NCBI GenBank assembly: GCA_023134935.1
Contig: JAGLUD010000392.1
Coordinates: 1 to 6,012, forward strand
Source of the DNA: Paracoccaceae bacterium
Lineage (GTDB): Bacteria; Pseudomonadota; Alphaproteobacteria; Rhodobacterales; Rhodobacteraceae
Direction: 5' to 3'
Length of the DNA: 6,012 bases
Numbering within the stretch: position 1 is the first letter of the stretch; each line of letters starts with the position of its first letter. The position numbers and the translations under genes were made by a program. This document shows, piece by piece, positions 1-6,012 of this stretch. The notes under the pieces are model-generated. The model was not told where the DNA came from, did not search any database, and worked only from the letters and a program-made list of their open reading frames with translations.

Positions 1-369
1 ATGGGCTTTGAAGGTCGTCACCATACAAATGATGGTGGTACAATCGCAATTACCGAGGATCTCGGTTCGTGGTGGCCTCGTTTCATGGTGTCCAACCCGA
101 ATGCTTGGCAGCCACCTGTAGATCTGCTTGCACCGGTTGCTCAAGCCTCGCTTGATCAGGGTGTGACGTTCTTCTCGGCTGACAACTCGTTCGTGTTCCC
201 TGCCGATCTGGCTGTGGATGTGGATGCGGCTGAAAGCTTCTACCGCACAAGCGTATTCCGCTTCATCTCGGGCGAAACATCGTTCGATGATTGGGATGGT
301 TACGTGGCCGACTTCAACGCCGCTGGCGGTGCGAAGTTGACTGCATACGCAAGAACGGTTCTTGAATGA
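1..369 (+). CDS. Extracellular solute-binding protein, family 1 (C-terminal part; 5' end outside window)
   Basis: Last 122 residues of what is probably a periplasmic binding protein of a CUT1-type carbohydrate ABC importer, which captures the substrate and delivers it to the membrane permeases. Seen: a GFEGRHH segment at residues 2-8 of the fragment, like the G-x-EG-x-H segment near the C-terminus of LipO/YtcQ-like binding proteins, and a C-terminal pattern (FRFISGE at 86-92, then DWDGYVADFNAAGG at 97-110) typical of the final helices of this family. Full members are usually 400-550 residues, so the ATG at base 1 is almost certainly internal and the signal peptide lies upstream. The stop codon overlaps the next start as ATGA (366-369), implying cotranscription and translational coupling. 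Ligand class cannot be read from this fragment. Family assignment is by recalled pattern and not by a search. Confidence 0.8.
   Translation: MGFEGRHHTNDGGTIAITEDLGSWWPRFMVSNPNAWQPPVDLLAPVAQASLDQGVTFFSADNSFVFPADLAVDVDAAESFYRTSVFRFISGETSFDDWDGYVADFNAAGGAKLTAYARTVLE
351..363. repeat. Short perfect palindrome before the 366 start
   Basis: AAGAAC-G-GTTCTT is a perfect 6-base inverted repeat around one central base, ending two bases before the ATG at 366. It lies in the last codons of the binding-protein gene. As RNA it could make only a 5-bp A/U-rich stem with a 3-base loop over the place where a ribosome binding site would be; no Shine-Dalgarno sequence is seen there. It may be chance. Confidence 0.3.
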
Positions 370-1550
370 GCCATACATCAGCAAACGGCCCGTCCTTCGC
401 AGGACGGGTTCGCGGGCTAGTTCATGGCGTCGCTTTAGGTGACGCCATGGGTGCTCCGATTGAAAAACTGTCCGCCGCCGAAATTCGCGAGAAGTATGGC
501 CGTGTGGATACGATTAATACCGCTTGGTATCGGGACAATCAAAGTACGGACATTCGTAAAGGCAGGGTTCGCGGAAACGGAATTGTAACCGACGACACGT
601 TTATGACGCTGGCGTTGATGGAAATTTATAACGACGTAAAACGGCATATTGATGCTTGGGACATGGCCGACGGAATGGTGCGTGAAATCGCATGGCGCCA
701 ACGTTGGATACCCGAACTACAACGTAAAACAGCGCTGATTGAACGACTGTTTTACCCCGAAAAATGGATTTTTCAACGCCACCAACTTTCGTCTTGCGAC
801 CCCCGACAAGGTGGCATTGGCAATATGGTTAACTGTGGTGCTGCCATGTATATCGCCCCGATTGGCGCGGTTAATGCGGCCAACCCACAGGCCGCCTATG
901 ACGAGGCTATTACCTTCGCGAGCGGCCACCAGCAAAGCTATGGACTTGAAGCGGCGGGTGTTCTGGCAGGCGCGGTTGCGGCGGCGTTTGTTCCCGGAAC
1001 GAATGTCGATGAAATTGTGAAGACTGCACATGGTTTGGCCAAAGACGGAACACGCACAGCGATTTCCGAGATCGCGGAAGCTGCCGAGGTGCTTCGCCAA
1101 AAAGGAGCCGAACATGCGGAAGTCGTGGCGGAATTCCATGAAAAGATCGCACCATTCTCGCCTATGGGCGACGACCTGAATCATACCGCGAAACGTGCAG
1201 GGCAGGCTACGCCTAACTATCAACCATCAAGGTTCCTTAGCATCGAAGAGCTACCGCTGGCCCTCGGCTTTGCGATTGTTGCTAACGGAGATTTTAAACG
1301 TGCGATTGTGGACGGCGTCAACTCTGGCCGCGATACGGATTCAATCGGGGTTATGGCTGGCGCAATCCTTGGGGCGATGCATGGTGAGGATATTATTGAT
1401 GCGCAAGACGCAGATCAACTCGACAAAATCAACAAGCTGGATTTGAATGCGGAAACTGGCGCTTTTGTTTTAACCGCACAGAATATTATCAAAGCTGACG
1501 ACGAGAGCGCTGCAAATATTGCGCACCAACGTAAACAGATGATGGTATAA
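366..1550 (+). CDS. ADP-ribosylglycohydrolase (ARH/DraG) family protein, single domain
   Basis: A 394-residue cytoplasmic protein with no signal peptide or membrane segment. The ARH/DraG fold hydrolyses N- or O-glycosidic bonds of ADP-ribose-like substrates using a binuclear metal centre. Seen: GRVRGLVHGVALGDAMGAPIE at 13-33 with the likely Glu (E33); TDDT at 75-78, whose T75/D76/D77 match the first metal cluster; NCGAAMYIAPIG at 156-167, matching the conserved GNGAAMR-x-AP-x-G block; SGH at 186-188; and GRDTDSIG at 321-328, giving D323, D325 and S326 as the second cluster. Every core motif is present, so it is probably active. The 366 start overlaps the previous stop (ATGA); the next in-frame ATG (447) would cut away the GDAMGAP core. 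With no clear ribosome binding site, translation probably depends on coupling. Operon context points to a small-molecule glycoside rather than a modified protein as substrate (inference). Confidence 0.88.
   Translation: MSHTSANGPSFAGRVRGLVHGVALGDAMGAPIEKLSAAEIREKYGRVDTINTAWYRDNQSTDIRKGRVRGNGIVTDDTFMTLALMEIYNDVKRHIDAWDMADGMVREIAWRQRWIPELQRKTALIERLFYPEKWIFQRHQLSSCDPRQGGIGNMVNCGAAMYIAPIGAVNAANPQAAYDEAITFASGHQQSYGLEAAGVLAGAVAAAFVPGTNVDEIVKTAHGLAKDGTRTAISEIAEAAEVLRQKGAEHAEVVAEFHEKIAPFSPMGDDLNHTAKRAGQATPNYQPSRFLSIEELPLALGFAIVANGDFKRAIVDGVNSGRDTDSIGVMAGAILGAMHGEDIIDAQDADQLDKINKLDLNAETGAFVLTAQNIIKADDESAANIAHQRKQMMV
389..408 (+). other. Strong GC-rich RNA hairpin in the 5' end of the first ARH gene
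   Basis: CCCGTCCT (389-396) pairs perfectly with AGGACGGG (401-408) around a TCGC tetraloop; two G-U pairs could extend the base. It begins 20 bases after the binding-protein stop codon and covers codons 8-15 of the next gene. No T-run follows, so it is not a standard intrinsic terminator. A stem here could protect the upstream message from 3' exonuclease decay, leaving more binding-protein mRNA than downstream mRNA, as known for hairpins after other binding-protein genes such as malE. The structure is seen; the role is inferred. Confidence 0.55.
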
Positions 1551-1570
1551 TCCGTACCGACGGACACCAT
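1542..1570 (+). other. Potential two-tier stem-loop between the two ARH genes
   Basis: Inner stem TCCGT (1551-1555) with ACGGA (1560-1564) around a 4-base ACCG loop; outer stem ATGGT (1542-1546) with ACCAT (1566-1570), separated by an uneven internal loop (4 bases against 1). The structure spans the stop codon at 1548-1550 and sits in the only real gap of the operon. There is no T-tract after it, so termination is unlikely; it could be an mRNA processing or stability element. Short stems make it uncertain. Confidence 0.35.
1543..1551 (+). promoter_or_regulatory. Candidate extended -10 promoter upstream of the second ARH gene
   Basis: TGGTATAAT fits the extended -10 consensus TG-N-TATAAT exactly. 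No TTGACA-like -35 box lies at 16-18 bases upstream; the nearest resemblance (TTGCGC, 1519-1524) is 21 bases away. A start would fall near 1557-1559 and give a leader of about 40 bases before the ATG at 1599. The motif overlaps the last codons and stop of the first ARH gene, so it could be chance. It is the best internal-promoter candidate I noticed. Confidence 0.3.
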
Positions 1571-1587
1571 ATAACGAACGAATACTT

Positions 1588-1593
1588 AAGGGA
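1588..1593 (+). promoter_or_regulatory. Ribosome binding site of the second ARH gene
   Basis: AAGGGA five bases before the ATG at 1599 is a fair Shine-Dalgarno match. It supports 1599 as the start, and shows this gene has its own initiation signal, unlike the coupled genes at 366 and 4765. Confidence 0.6.
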
Positions 1594-1598
1594 CTACA

Positions 1599-3695
1599 AT
1601 GCTGTCAAACAATGAAATTCTAAACCGCATTTACGCAGGCTTTCTAGGTAAAGCGATTGGCGTAAGATTGGGCGCACCGGTTGAGCCGACCCTCTGGACC
1701 TATGAGCGTATTCGCGATGCTTATGGCGATATCACCGAATATGTGCGGGATTACAAGAATTTTGCGGCTGACGATGATACCAACGGTCCTATCTATTTTA
1801 TTCGTGCAATGCGGGATTATCAGTTAGAGCCCACTGCGGATCAGGTTGCTAAAACCTGGCTGAACTATGCCGCTGACGGGCATGGCATGTATTGGTGGGG
1901 CGGTTACGGGATCAGCACCGAAAACACCGCGTATCGGAATTTGCGGGCGGGTATTCCTGCGCCCTGGTCCGGCTCGATTGCACAAAACGGTGCTGCGATT
2001 GCGGAACAAATTGGCGGACAGATATTCATTGATAGCTGGGGCTGGGTTAATCCTGGCAATCCGGAACGAGCGGCGGCGATGTCAGCAACGGCGGCAAGCG
2101 TTGCGCATGACGGTGATGGGCTAGAGGGCGCGCGTTTTGTAGCTGCCATGATTGCAGCAGCGTTTACGGCAACCTCGCTTGAGGAATTATTCGCGGTTGG
2201 CAACAGCGTGATCGATGAAAATTCCGAATACGCACGTGTTGTAGGGGCCGTGCAGGAATTCCACGCCGAAACCCCTGAAGACTGGCGCGCGTGTCGCGAT
2301 ATGCTGGAAGCGGATTTCGGGTACGACCGTTACCCCGGCGTCTGCCATATTATTCCCAACGCCGGTGTGATGGTTTTGGCAATGTTATATGGGGACGGAG
2401 ATATGCCGAGAACCGTAGAAATCGCAACGATGTGCGGTTGGGATACCGATTGTAACGCGGGCAACGCCGGCGCGATCATCGGCACATTCCAAGGCACACA
2501 ACCGAATTGGAATAAGTACCGCGGCCCGATCAATGACTTCCTCATCGCTTCGGGGGTTGTTGGCAGTATCAACATCGTCGACATCCCGACATTTGCCCGC
2601 GAGCTAGGCGTTCTGGCGCTTGATCTCGACGGTCGCGAAGTCCCTGATCTTTGGCGCGAGGACACGACCCGCCGCGGGTTACGGTTCGATTTTGCGCTTG
2701 AAGGATCAACCCACGGATTCCGCACCGCGGGGATTAACACGCTCGAATTAAGTTGGTCGGATAGGGAAACCAAAACTGGTAAGGGCGCGCTGCAAATCTT
2801 GGTTGATCGGTTCGAGCGGGAACATAGCGGTCGCGTTTTCTGGAAACCGTTCTACCGGAAATCAGACTTTGATGATGAGCGTTATCGCCCGATGTTCTCG
2901 CCCGTTATTACGACGGGGCAGACGGTTACGATGGATCTACAGCTTGATCCGTTGGCCGGAGATGGCAATCTGCGTGTAGTGCCTTATGTACGCGGCGCAA
3001 TCAGCGGCCAGATCAAAGAGGTTGGTGCGTGGGAAGTGCCATCAACCACCGACTGGACGGAACTCTCGTTTACTGTGCCCGATATGGACGGCGAAGCGAT
3101 CGACGAGGTCGGAATTAACATTGAGTATTTCGGGCGGCTGAAATTCCTCGGCCATCTGTACATGGGCAATTTTGAGGTATCCGGCGTTGGGCAGATGCAT
3201 ATCGACCCCGCCAAGGAAGTTGAAGAGTGGAACGCAATCACCGGTTTCACATGGAACCGTGGTTACTGGAAACTGGAGGGCGGAAGGATCACATGTCTGA
3301 CTGACAGCGATGCGGACATGTGGACTGGTCACGCCTATGCTAAAAACCTGTCGATCTCGACCGACATTATTCCTCAAGCCGGAGAATCCCATCTATTAGT
3401 GGTCCGCTCGCAAGGCACAGGGCGGTTTTATGCTGCTGGGTTCGGCCCCGAAGGTTTGGTCATCCTGAAGGAAGACTTCGGCACAACTGTGCTGGCACAA
3501 ACTTCGTTTAATCGAAAAATTGGACAATCGTACGACATCGAATTCCGTGTCGATGGAGATGTACTGGAATTGACCGTCGATGGCACCAAAGTGCTTGAAA
3601 CCCAAGACACAAGTTTTGCACACGGCATGTGTGGATTGCGTATGGGTTCGGCGGGTCGGATGTCCATCGGTGTAGTCGAAATCAAGGAATGGTGA
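1599..3695 (+). CDS. Large ADP-ribosylglycohydrolase-family protein with C-terminal beta-sandwich modules
   Basis: A 698-residue protein, roughly twice the size of a simple ARH enzyme, with no signal peptide and so probably cytoplasmic. Residues 1-335 form an ARH domain: GFLGKAIGVRLGAPVE at 14-29 (E29), ADDDTNG at 57-63, WGWVNPGNPERAA at 147-159, SVAHDGDGLEGARFVAAMIAAAF at 167-189, and CGWDTDCNAGNAG at 279-291. Against the usual ligand set, Thr of the TDDT motif is Asp (D58) and the final Thr/Ser of DTDT is Cys (C285); DDDT and DTDC forms are known among larger bacterial homologues, so I do not call it dead. Residues 360-530 look like a jelly-roll carbohydrate-binding or galactose-binding-like module (LRVVPYVRG, VGINIEYFGRL). 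Residues 547-698 look like a concanavalin/LamG-type sandwich (DVLELTVDGTKVLE, CGLRMGS). The module calls rest on beta-strand rhythm, not motifs. A 48-base gap precedes it; the ATPase gene follows after 8 bases. Likely a glycoside hydrolase of the pathway (inference). Confidence 0.8.
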   Translation: MLSNNEILNRIYAGFLGKAIGVRLGAPVEPTLWTYERIRDAYGDITEYVRDYKNFAADDDTNGPIYFIRAMRDYQLEPTADQVAKTWLNYAADGHGMYWWGGYGISTENTAYRNLRAGIPAPWSGSIAQNGAAIAEQIGGQIFIDSWGWVNPGNPERAAAMSATAASVAHDGDGLEGARFVAAMIAAAFTATSLEELFAVGNSVIDENSEYARVVGAVQEFHAETPEDWRACRDMLEADFGYDRYPGVCHIIPNAGVMVLAMLYGDGDMPRTVEIATMCGWDTDCNAGNAGAIIGTFQGTQPNWNKYRGPINDFLIASGVVGSINIVDIPTFARELGVLALDLDGREVPDLWREDTTRRGLRFDFALEGSTHGFRTAGINTLELSWSDRETKTGKGALQILVDRFEREHSGRVFWKPFYRKSDFDDERYRPMFSPVITTGQTVTMDLQLDPLAGDGNLRVVPYVRGAISGQIKEVGAWEVPSTTDWTELSFTVPDMDGEAIDEVGINIEYFGRLKFLGHLYMGNFEVSGVGQMHIDPAKEVEEWNAITGFTWNRGYWKLEGGRITCLTDSDADMWTGHAYAKNLSISTDIIPQAGESHLLVVRSQGTGRFYAAGFGPEGLVILKEDFGTTVLAQTSFNRKIGQSYDIEFRVDGDVLELTVDGTKVLETQDTSFAHGMCGLRMGSAGRMSIGVVEIKEW

Positions 3696-3698
3696 GGT
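3691..3698 (+). promoter_or_regulatory. Ribosome binding site of the ABC ATPase gene
   Basis: GGTGAGGT, with GAGG at 3694-3697 and six bases before the ATG at 3704. It includes the TGA stop (3693-3695) of the preceding gene, so the terminating ribosome sits on the site, which favours reinitiation. Confidence 0.6.
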
Positions 3699-3703
3699 AA
3701 TCA

Positions 3704-4768
3704 ATGGCCCAGATAATACTTGATAGAGTCGGGAAATCTTACGGCAAAGTAAGTGTCTTAGACGACATTTCCATGACTATAGGCGATGGCGAGTTCGTCG
3801 TCCTCGTTGGGCCGTCTGGCTGTGGTAAATCCACACTCTTGCGGATGATCGCTGGCCTTGAAGATATTACCGCCGGCGAGATTATGATCGGGGACAAAGT
3901 TGCCAATCGCATTCCCGCAAAGCAACGCGATCTGGCGATGGTGTTCCAGTCTTACGCGCTATACCCGCACATGAATGTAGCTGACAATATGAGCTTTGCG
4001 CTGAAACTTGCGCGTGTCTCGAAATCGGAGATTAAAGCGCGCGTTGACAATGCCGCCGAAATTCTTGGGCTTAGCGATCTTTTGGATCGCGTACCGCGCG
4101 AACTATCAGGTGGCCAGCGCCAACGTGTTGCTATGGGGCGCGCTATCGTACGCGATCCAATTGCATTCTTGTTTGACGAGCCGCTATCGAACCTTGATGC
4201 CAAACTACGCGTGAAAATGCGTTCCGAAATTAAGAAGCTACATAAACGGTTGGGTAAAACCATGGTTTATGTAACGCATGACCAAACCGAGGCCATGACG
4301 ATGGCCGATACAATCGTCGTTTTGAACGATGGGGGCATCGCCCAAATGGGCCACCCGCTGGACCTCTACCGCGATCCCGACAGTGCGTTTGTCGCCAGTT
4401 TTATCGGCTCCCCGGAAACCAATTTGATGTCAGCAAAAGTTGCCGCTGCGGGCGCGGCACATGTTATTTTGTCTGACGGCACTAAAATGCTGCTGAAATC
4501 CCCACTGGATATGACTGAAGGAACTGACATCACCTACGGCATTCGCCCGCAGCATATAGCCGTGGTTGAAAACGGAATATCGGGTGAAGTGCTTGTCGTG
4601 GAGCCCACCGGAGAAGATCAGAATTTGGTTGTGCACATATCAGGGCAGGATATTTCTGTCGTCGCACACGGGCCACACGTGTTTTCGGTTGGCGAAAAGC
4701 TGAAACTCCAGATTGATATAGACAAAGTCTTACTGTTTAACGCCGAAACAGGCCTACGCATCAGATGA
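3704..4768 (+). CDS. Carbohydrate ABC transporter ATP-binding protein, MalK/UgpC type
   Basis: A complete 354-residue cytoplasmic ATPase that powers a CUT1-type importer as a dimer on the inner face of the membrane. Seen: Walker A GPSGCGKS at 36-43, Q-loop Q82 in [10 protein letters not shown], signature LSGGQ at 134-138, Walker B FLFDEP at 155-160 with E159 catalytic, D-loop LSNLD at 161-165, and switch H192 in VTHDQTEAM. After the FIGSPETN hinge (233-240) comes a C-terminal OB/TOBE-type regulatory domain, with YGIRPQHI at 278-285 and [11 protein letters not shown] at 299-309, as in MalK, UgpC and MsmK. All catalytic residues and the length are normal. It probably serves the binding protein at 1-369, although two ARH genes lie between and no permease is seen. 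The last four bases overlap the next start (ATGA). The transported substrate cannot be told from the ATPase; no gene symbol is assigned for that reason. Confidence 0.95.
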   Translation: MAQIILDRVGKSYGKVSVLDDISMTIGDGEFVVLVGPSGCGKSTLLRMIAGLEDITAGEIMIGDKVANRIPAKQRDLAMVFQSYALYPHMNVADNMSFALKLARVSKSEIKARVDNAAEILGLSDLLDRVPRELSGGQRQRVAMGRAIVRDPIAFLFDEPLSNLDAKLRVKMRSEIKKLHKRLGKTMVYVTHDQTEAMTMADTIVVLNDGGIAQMGHPLDLYRDPDSAFVASFIGSPETNLMSAKVAAAGAAHVILSDGTKMLLKSPLDMTEGTDITYGIRPQHIAVVENGISGEVLVVEPTGEDQNLVVHISGQDISVVAHGPHVFSVGEKLKLQIDIDKVLLFNAETGLRIR

Positions 4769-5976
4769 GCGGCGACACAATTCAATTCGATGAAACCGCT
4801 GTAGGCCCCTTGCACGGTGTGAGGGTGCTCGACCTGTCGCGCTTGGTCGCTGGTAATATGATTTCGTTGCAACTTGGTGATTTTGGTGCAGATGTGATCA
4901 AAATCGAACCTCCGACTGGTGACCCATTACGCGCTTGGCAGGAAAATGGACTGTCGCTTTATTGGAAGGTCTACGGTCGAAACAAACGATCTGTTGTAAT
5001 GAATTTACGCCAACCCGAAGCCATGAACGCCCTTTGGAAGCTTATTGAAACTGCCGATGTGTTCATTGAAAACTACCGCCCGGGAACCTTGGAAAAAATG
5101 GGACTTAGTGTTGATAAATTACACGAGGTGAACCCGGAATTGATCGTGGTCCGCGTCTCGGGATACGGTCAAACGGGCCCGTATTCACACATGCCCGGTT
5201 TTGGAACGATCGTCGAAGCGATGAGCGGGTTTGCACATCGGACCGGTTTTCCTGACCGCGAGCCGGTTTTGCCACCCCTTGCATTAGCTGACATGATTGC
5301 GGGGCTATATGGCGCGTCAGCGGTGTCTACAGCGCTGTTTGCCCGCCAAAATGTAAAGACTAAAGGTCAGGTGATTGACCTTTCATTGCTGGAGTCGATT
5401 TTTTCAATTTTGGGCCCTGAAGCCGCGATCCACAAACTCACCGGAAAAGTTAACGGGCGTATTGGTAGTGCATCCAACACCGCCTCTCCGAGGAATGTTT
5501 ATCGATGCAAAGATGGGAAGTATCTGGCTCTTTCCGGCTCGACTCAAACAGTGGCTGAACGCATTTTCACGGTAATTGGCCGCGCGGATATGATCAAAGA
5601 TCCAAGGTTTGCCACCAATACAGATCGTATTGTGAATAGGGGATTGGTTGACGAGGCTATCGGGGGTTGGTTTGCTAAGATTGCCAGTGATGACGCCTTA
5701 AACCTTATGCGTGAAGCGGGTGCTACGGTCGGGCCTGTGTATTCCAGTGCCGATGCCGCAGTCGATCCTCATTTCATTGACCGCGGTGTCATCGTGGAAG
5801 TGGATGACCCAGAGCTTGGTCCTGTTCCAATGCATAATATTGTTCCAAGGTTATCACAAACTCCGGGCACGTTCCGTCGCGCTGCACCCGAACTGGGTGC
5901 CGATACGGCCTCGATTTTGTCCGAGGCAGGTCTAAGTGATGCGGAAATCGCGGTGATAGAAGGAGGCGAACAATGA
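4765..5976 (+). CDS. Class III (CaiB/BaiF) CoA-transferase
   Basis: A complete 403-residue cytoplasmic enzyme expected to move CoA from an acyl-CoA donor to a carboxylic acid. Seen: [17 protein letters not shown] at 14-30, [20 protein letters not shown] at 37-56, the [11 protein letters not shown] segment at 71-81, [13 protein letters not shown] at 102-114, SGYGQTGPY at 132-140, and the catalytic Asp, D176, in [11 protein letters not shown], equivalent to Asp169 of formyl-CoA transferase, which forms the acyl-aspartyl anhydride. Length is normal for the family. The start is set by the ATGA overlap and by the family N-terminus beginning 13 residues later; no good ribosome binding site is seen, so translation is probably coupled to the ATPase gene. 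Its stop overlaps the start of a CitE-type lyase gene. A class III transferase beside a CitE-like lyase is known in itaconate breakdown (itaconate CoA-transferase and citramalyl-CoA lyase), which makes a C4-C6 dicarboxylate or hydroxyacid a reasonable substrate guess; specificity is not readable here. Confidence 0.93.
   Translation: MSGDTIQFDETAVGPLHGVRVLDLSRLVAGNMISLQLGDFGADVIKIEPPTGDPLRAWQENGLSLYWKVYGRNKRSVVMNLRQPEAMNALWKLIETADVFIENYRPGTLEKMGLSVDKLHEVNPELIVVRVSGYGQTGPYSHMPGFGTIVEAMSGFAHRTGFPDREPVLPPLALADMIAGLYGASAVSTALFARQNVKTKGQVIDLSLLESIFSILGPEAAIHKLTGKVNGRIGSASNTASPRNVYRCKDGKYLALSGSTQTVAERIFTVIGRADMIKDPRFATNTDRIVNRGLVDEAIGGWFAKIASDDALNLMREAGATVGPVYSSADAAVDPHFIDRGVIVEVDDPELGPVPMHNIVPRLSQTPGTFRRAAPELGADTASILSEAGLSDAEIAVIEGGEQ
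5961..5966 (+). promoter_or_regulatory. Strong ribosome binding site of the lyase gene
   Basis: AGGAGG, a full Shine-Dalgarno consensus six bases before the ATG at 5973, sits inside the last codons of the CoA-transferase gene. It is the best ribosome binding site seen in the window and fixes the lyase start. It suggests the lyase is made at a high rate in spite of its place late in the operon. Confidence 0.75.
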
Positions 5977-6012
5977 GTTTTCGCTCTCTACTTTACGTAC
6001 CCGCAGACAACC
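5973..6012 (+). CDS. CitE/HpcH-type CoA-ester lyase (N-terminal 13 codons; 3' end outside window)
   Basis: The window ends 40 bases into this gene. The visible product, [13 protein letters not shown], matches the N-terminus of the CitE/HpcH/HpaI family, whose first beta strand reads R-S-x-L-(F/Y)-V-P-(G/A)-(D/N). The family includes citrate lyase beta subunit, malyl-CoA lyase and citramalyl-CoA lyase, which split beta-hydroxyacyl-CoA thioesters with Mg2+. The ATGA overlap with the CoA-transferase gene and the strong AGGAGG before it support the call and suggest the two enzymes work in sequence: CoA activation, then carbon-carbon cleavage. Catalytic residues lie outside the window, so reaction and activity cannot be confirmed. 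Confidence 0.72.
   Translation, partial: MSFRSLLYVPADN

Noticed and set aside
1..3. ATG at base 1 as the true start of the binding-protein gene
   Set aside because: It falls exactly at the window edge, there is no signal peptide, and the matching family region is C-terminal; the gene must continue upstream.
389..408. Intrinsic transcription terminator after the binding-protein gene
   Set aside because: No T-run follows the stem, and the next gene is already being translated across it.
447..449. Internal ATG as the start of the first ARH gene, which would make the 389-408 hairpin untranslated leader
   Set aside because: It would remove the GVALGD part of the conserved first ARH helix; the 366 ATGA overlap keeps the whole domain.
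717..1223. 168-residue open frame on the minus strand
   Set aside because: It lies wholly inside the first ARH gene, whose frame has clear conserved motifs; the minus-strand product is rich in Arg, Cys and His without any recognisable family.
2330..2773. 147-residue open frame on the minus strand
   Set aside because: It is antisense to the conserved DTDC region of the second ARH gene and has low-complexity Ser/Pro/Arg composition typical of a shadow frame.
366..3695. DraT/DraG-type or toxin-antitoxin ADP-ribosylation switch
   Set aside because: No ADP-ribosyltransferase, macrodomain or nitrogenase-related gene is in the window, and both ARH genes sit in a transport and CoA-enzyme operon.
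1..6012. tRNA, rRNA, CRISPR array, insertion sequence or phage attachment site
   Set aside because: No repeat-spacer pattern, transposase motif, terminal inverted repeats or tRNA-like clover-leaf was seen; coding sequence fills nearly all of the window.

Overview
The window is one strand of densely packed protein-coding sequence: six genes, all on the + strand, with almost no intergenic space. Moderate GC content by eye, short or overlapping gene junctions, and a CUT1 sugar-type ABC transporter mixed with CoA-thioester enzymes suggest a proteobacterium. An alphaproteobacterium of the marine Rhodobacterales type is my best guess, but this is inference; no taxonomic marker is present.

Layout: (1) bases 1-369, the C-terminal end of a family 1 extracellular solute-binding protein, cut by the left edge; (2) 366-1550, an ADP-ribosylglycohydrolase (ARH/DraG)-fold protein; (3) 1599-3695, a second, much larger ARH-fold protein whose C-terminal half looks like two beta-sandwich modules; (4) 3704-4768, a MalK/UgpC-type ABC ATPase; (5) 4765-5976, a class III (CaiB/BaiF) CoA-transferase; (6) 5973-6012, the first 13 codons of a CitE/HpcH-type CoA-ester lyase, cut by the right edge. 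Three of the five junctions are 4-base ATGA stop/start overlaps and a fourth is an 8-base gap, so this is very probably one operon. The only larger gap, 1551-1598 (48 bases), holds a potential two-tier stem-loop, a good ribosome binding site and a candidate extended -10 promoter. A strong GC-rich hairpin at 389-408 lies just after the binding-protein gene, inside the start of the next gene.

Working model (inference): a binding-protein-dependent importer brings in a glycoside or ribosyl-type conjugate; one or both cytoplasmic ARH-fold hydrolases cut its glycosidic bond; the released carboxylic acid is activated by the CoA-transferase and split by the CitE-like lyase. No permease genes are in the window, so they should lie outside it. 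The substrate is not known. The combination of two different ARH-fold enzymes with transport and CoA-thioester cleavage is the main point of interest. It looks like a catabolic pathway rather than a protein ADP-ribosylation switch, because no ADP-ribosyltransferase is nearby.
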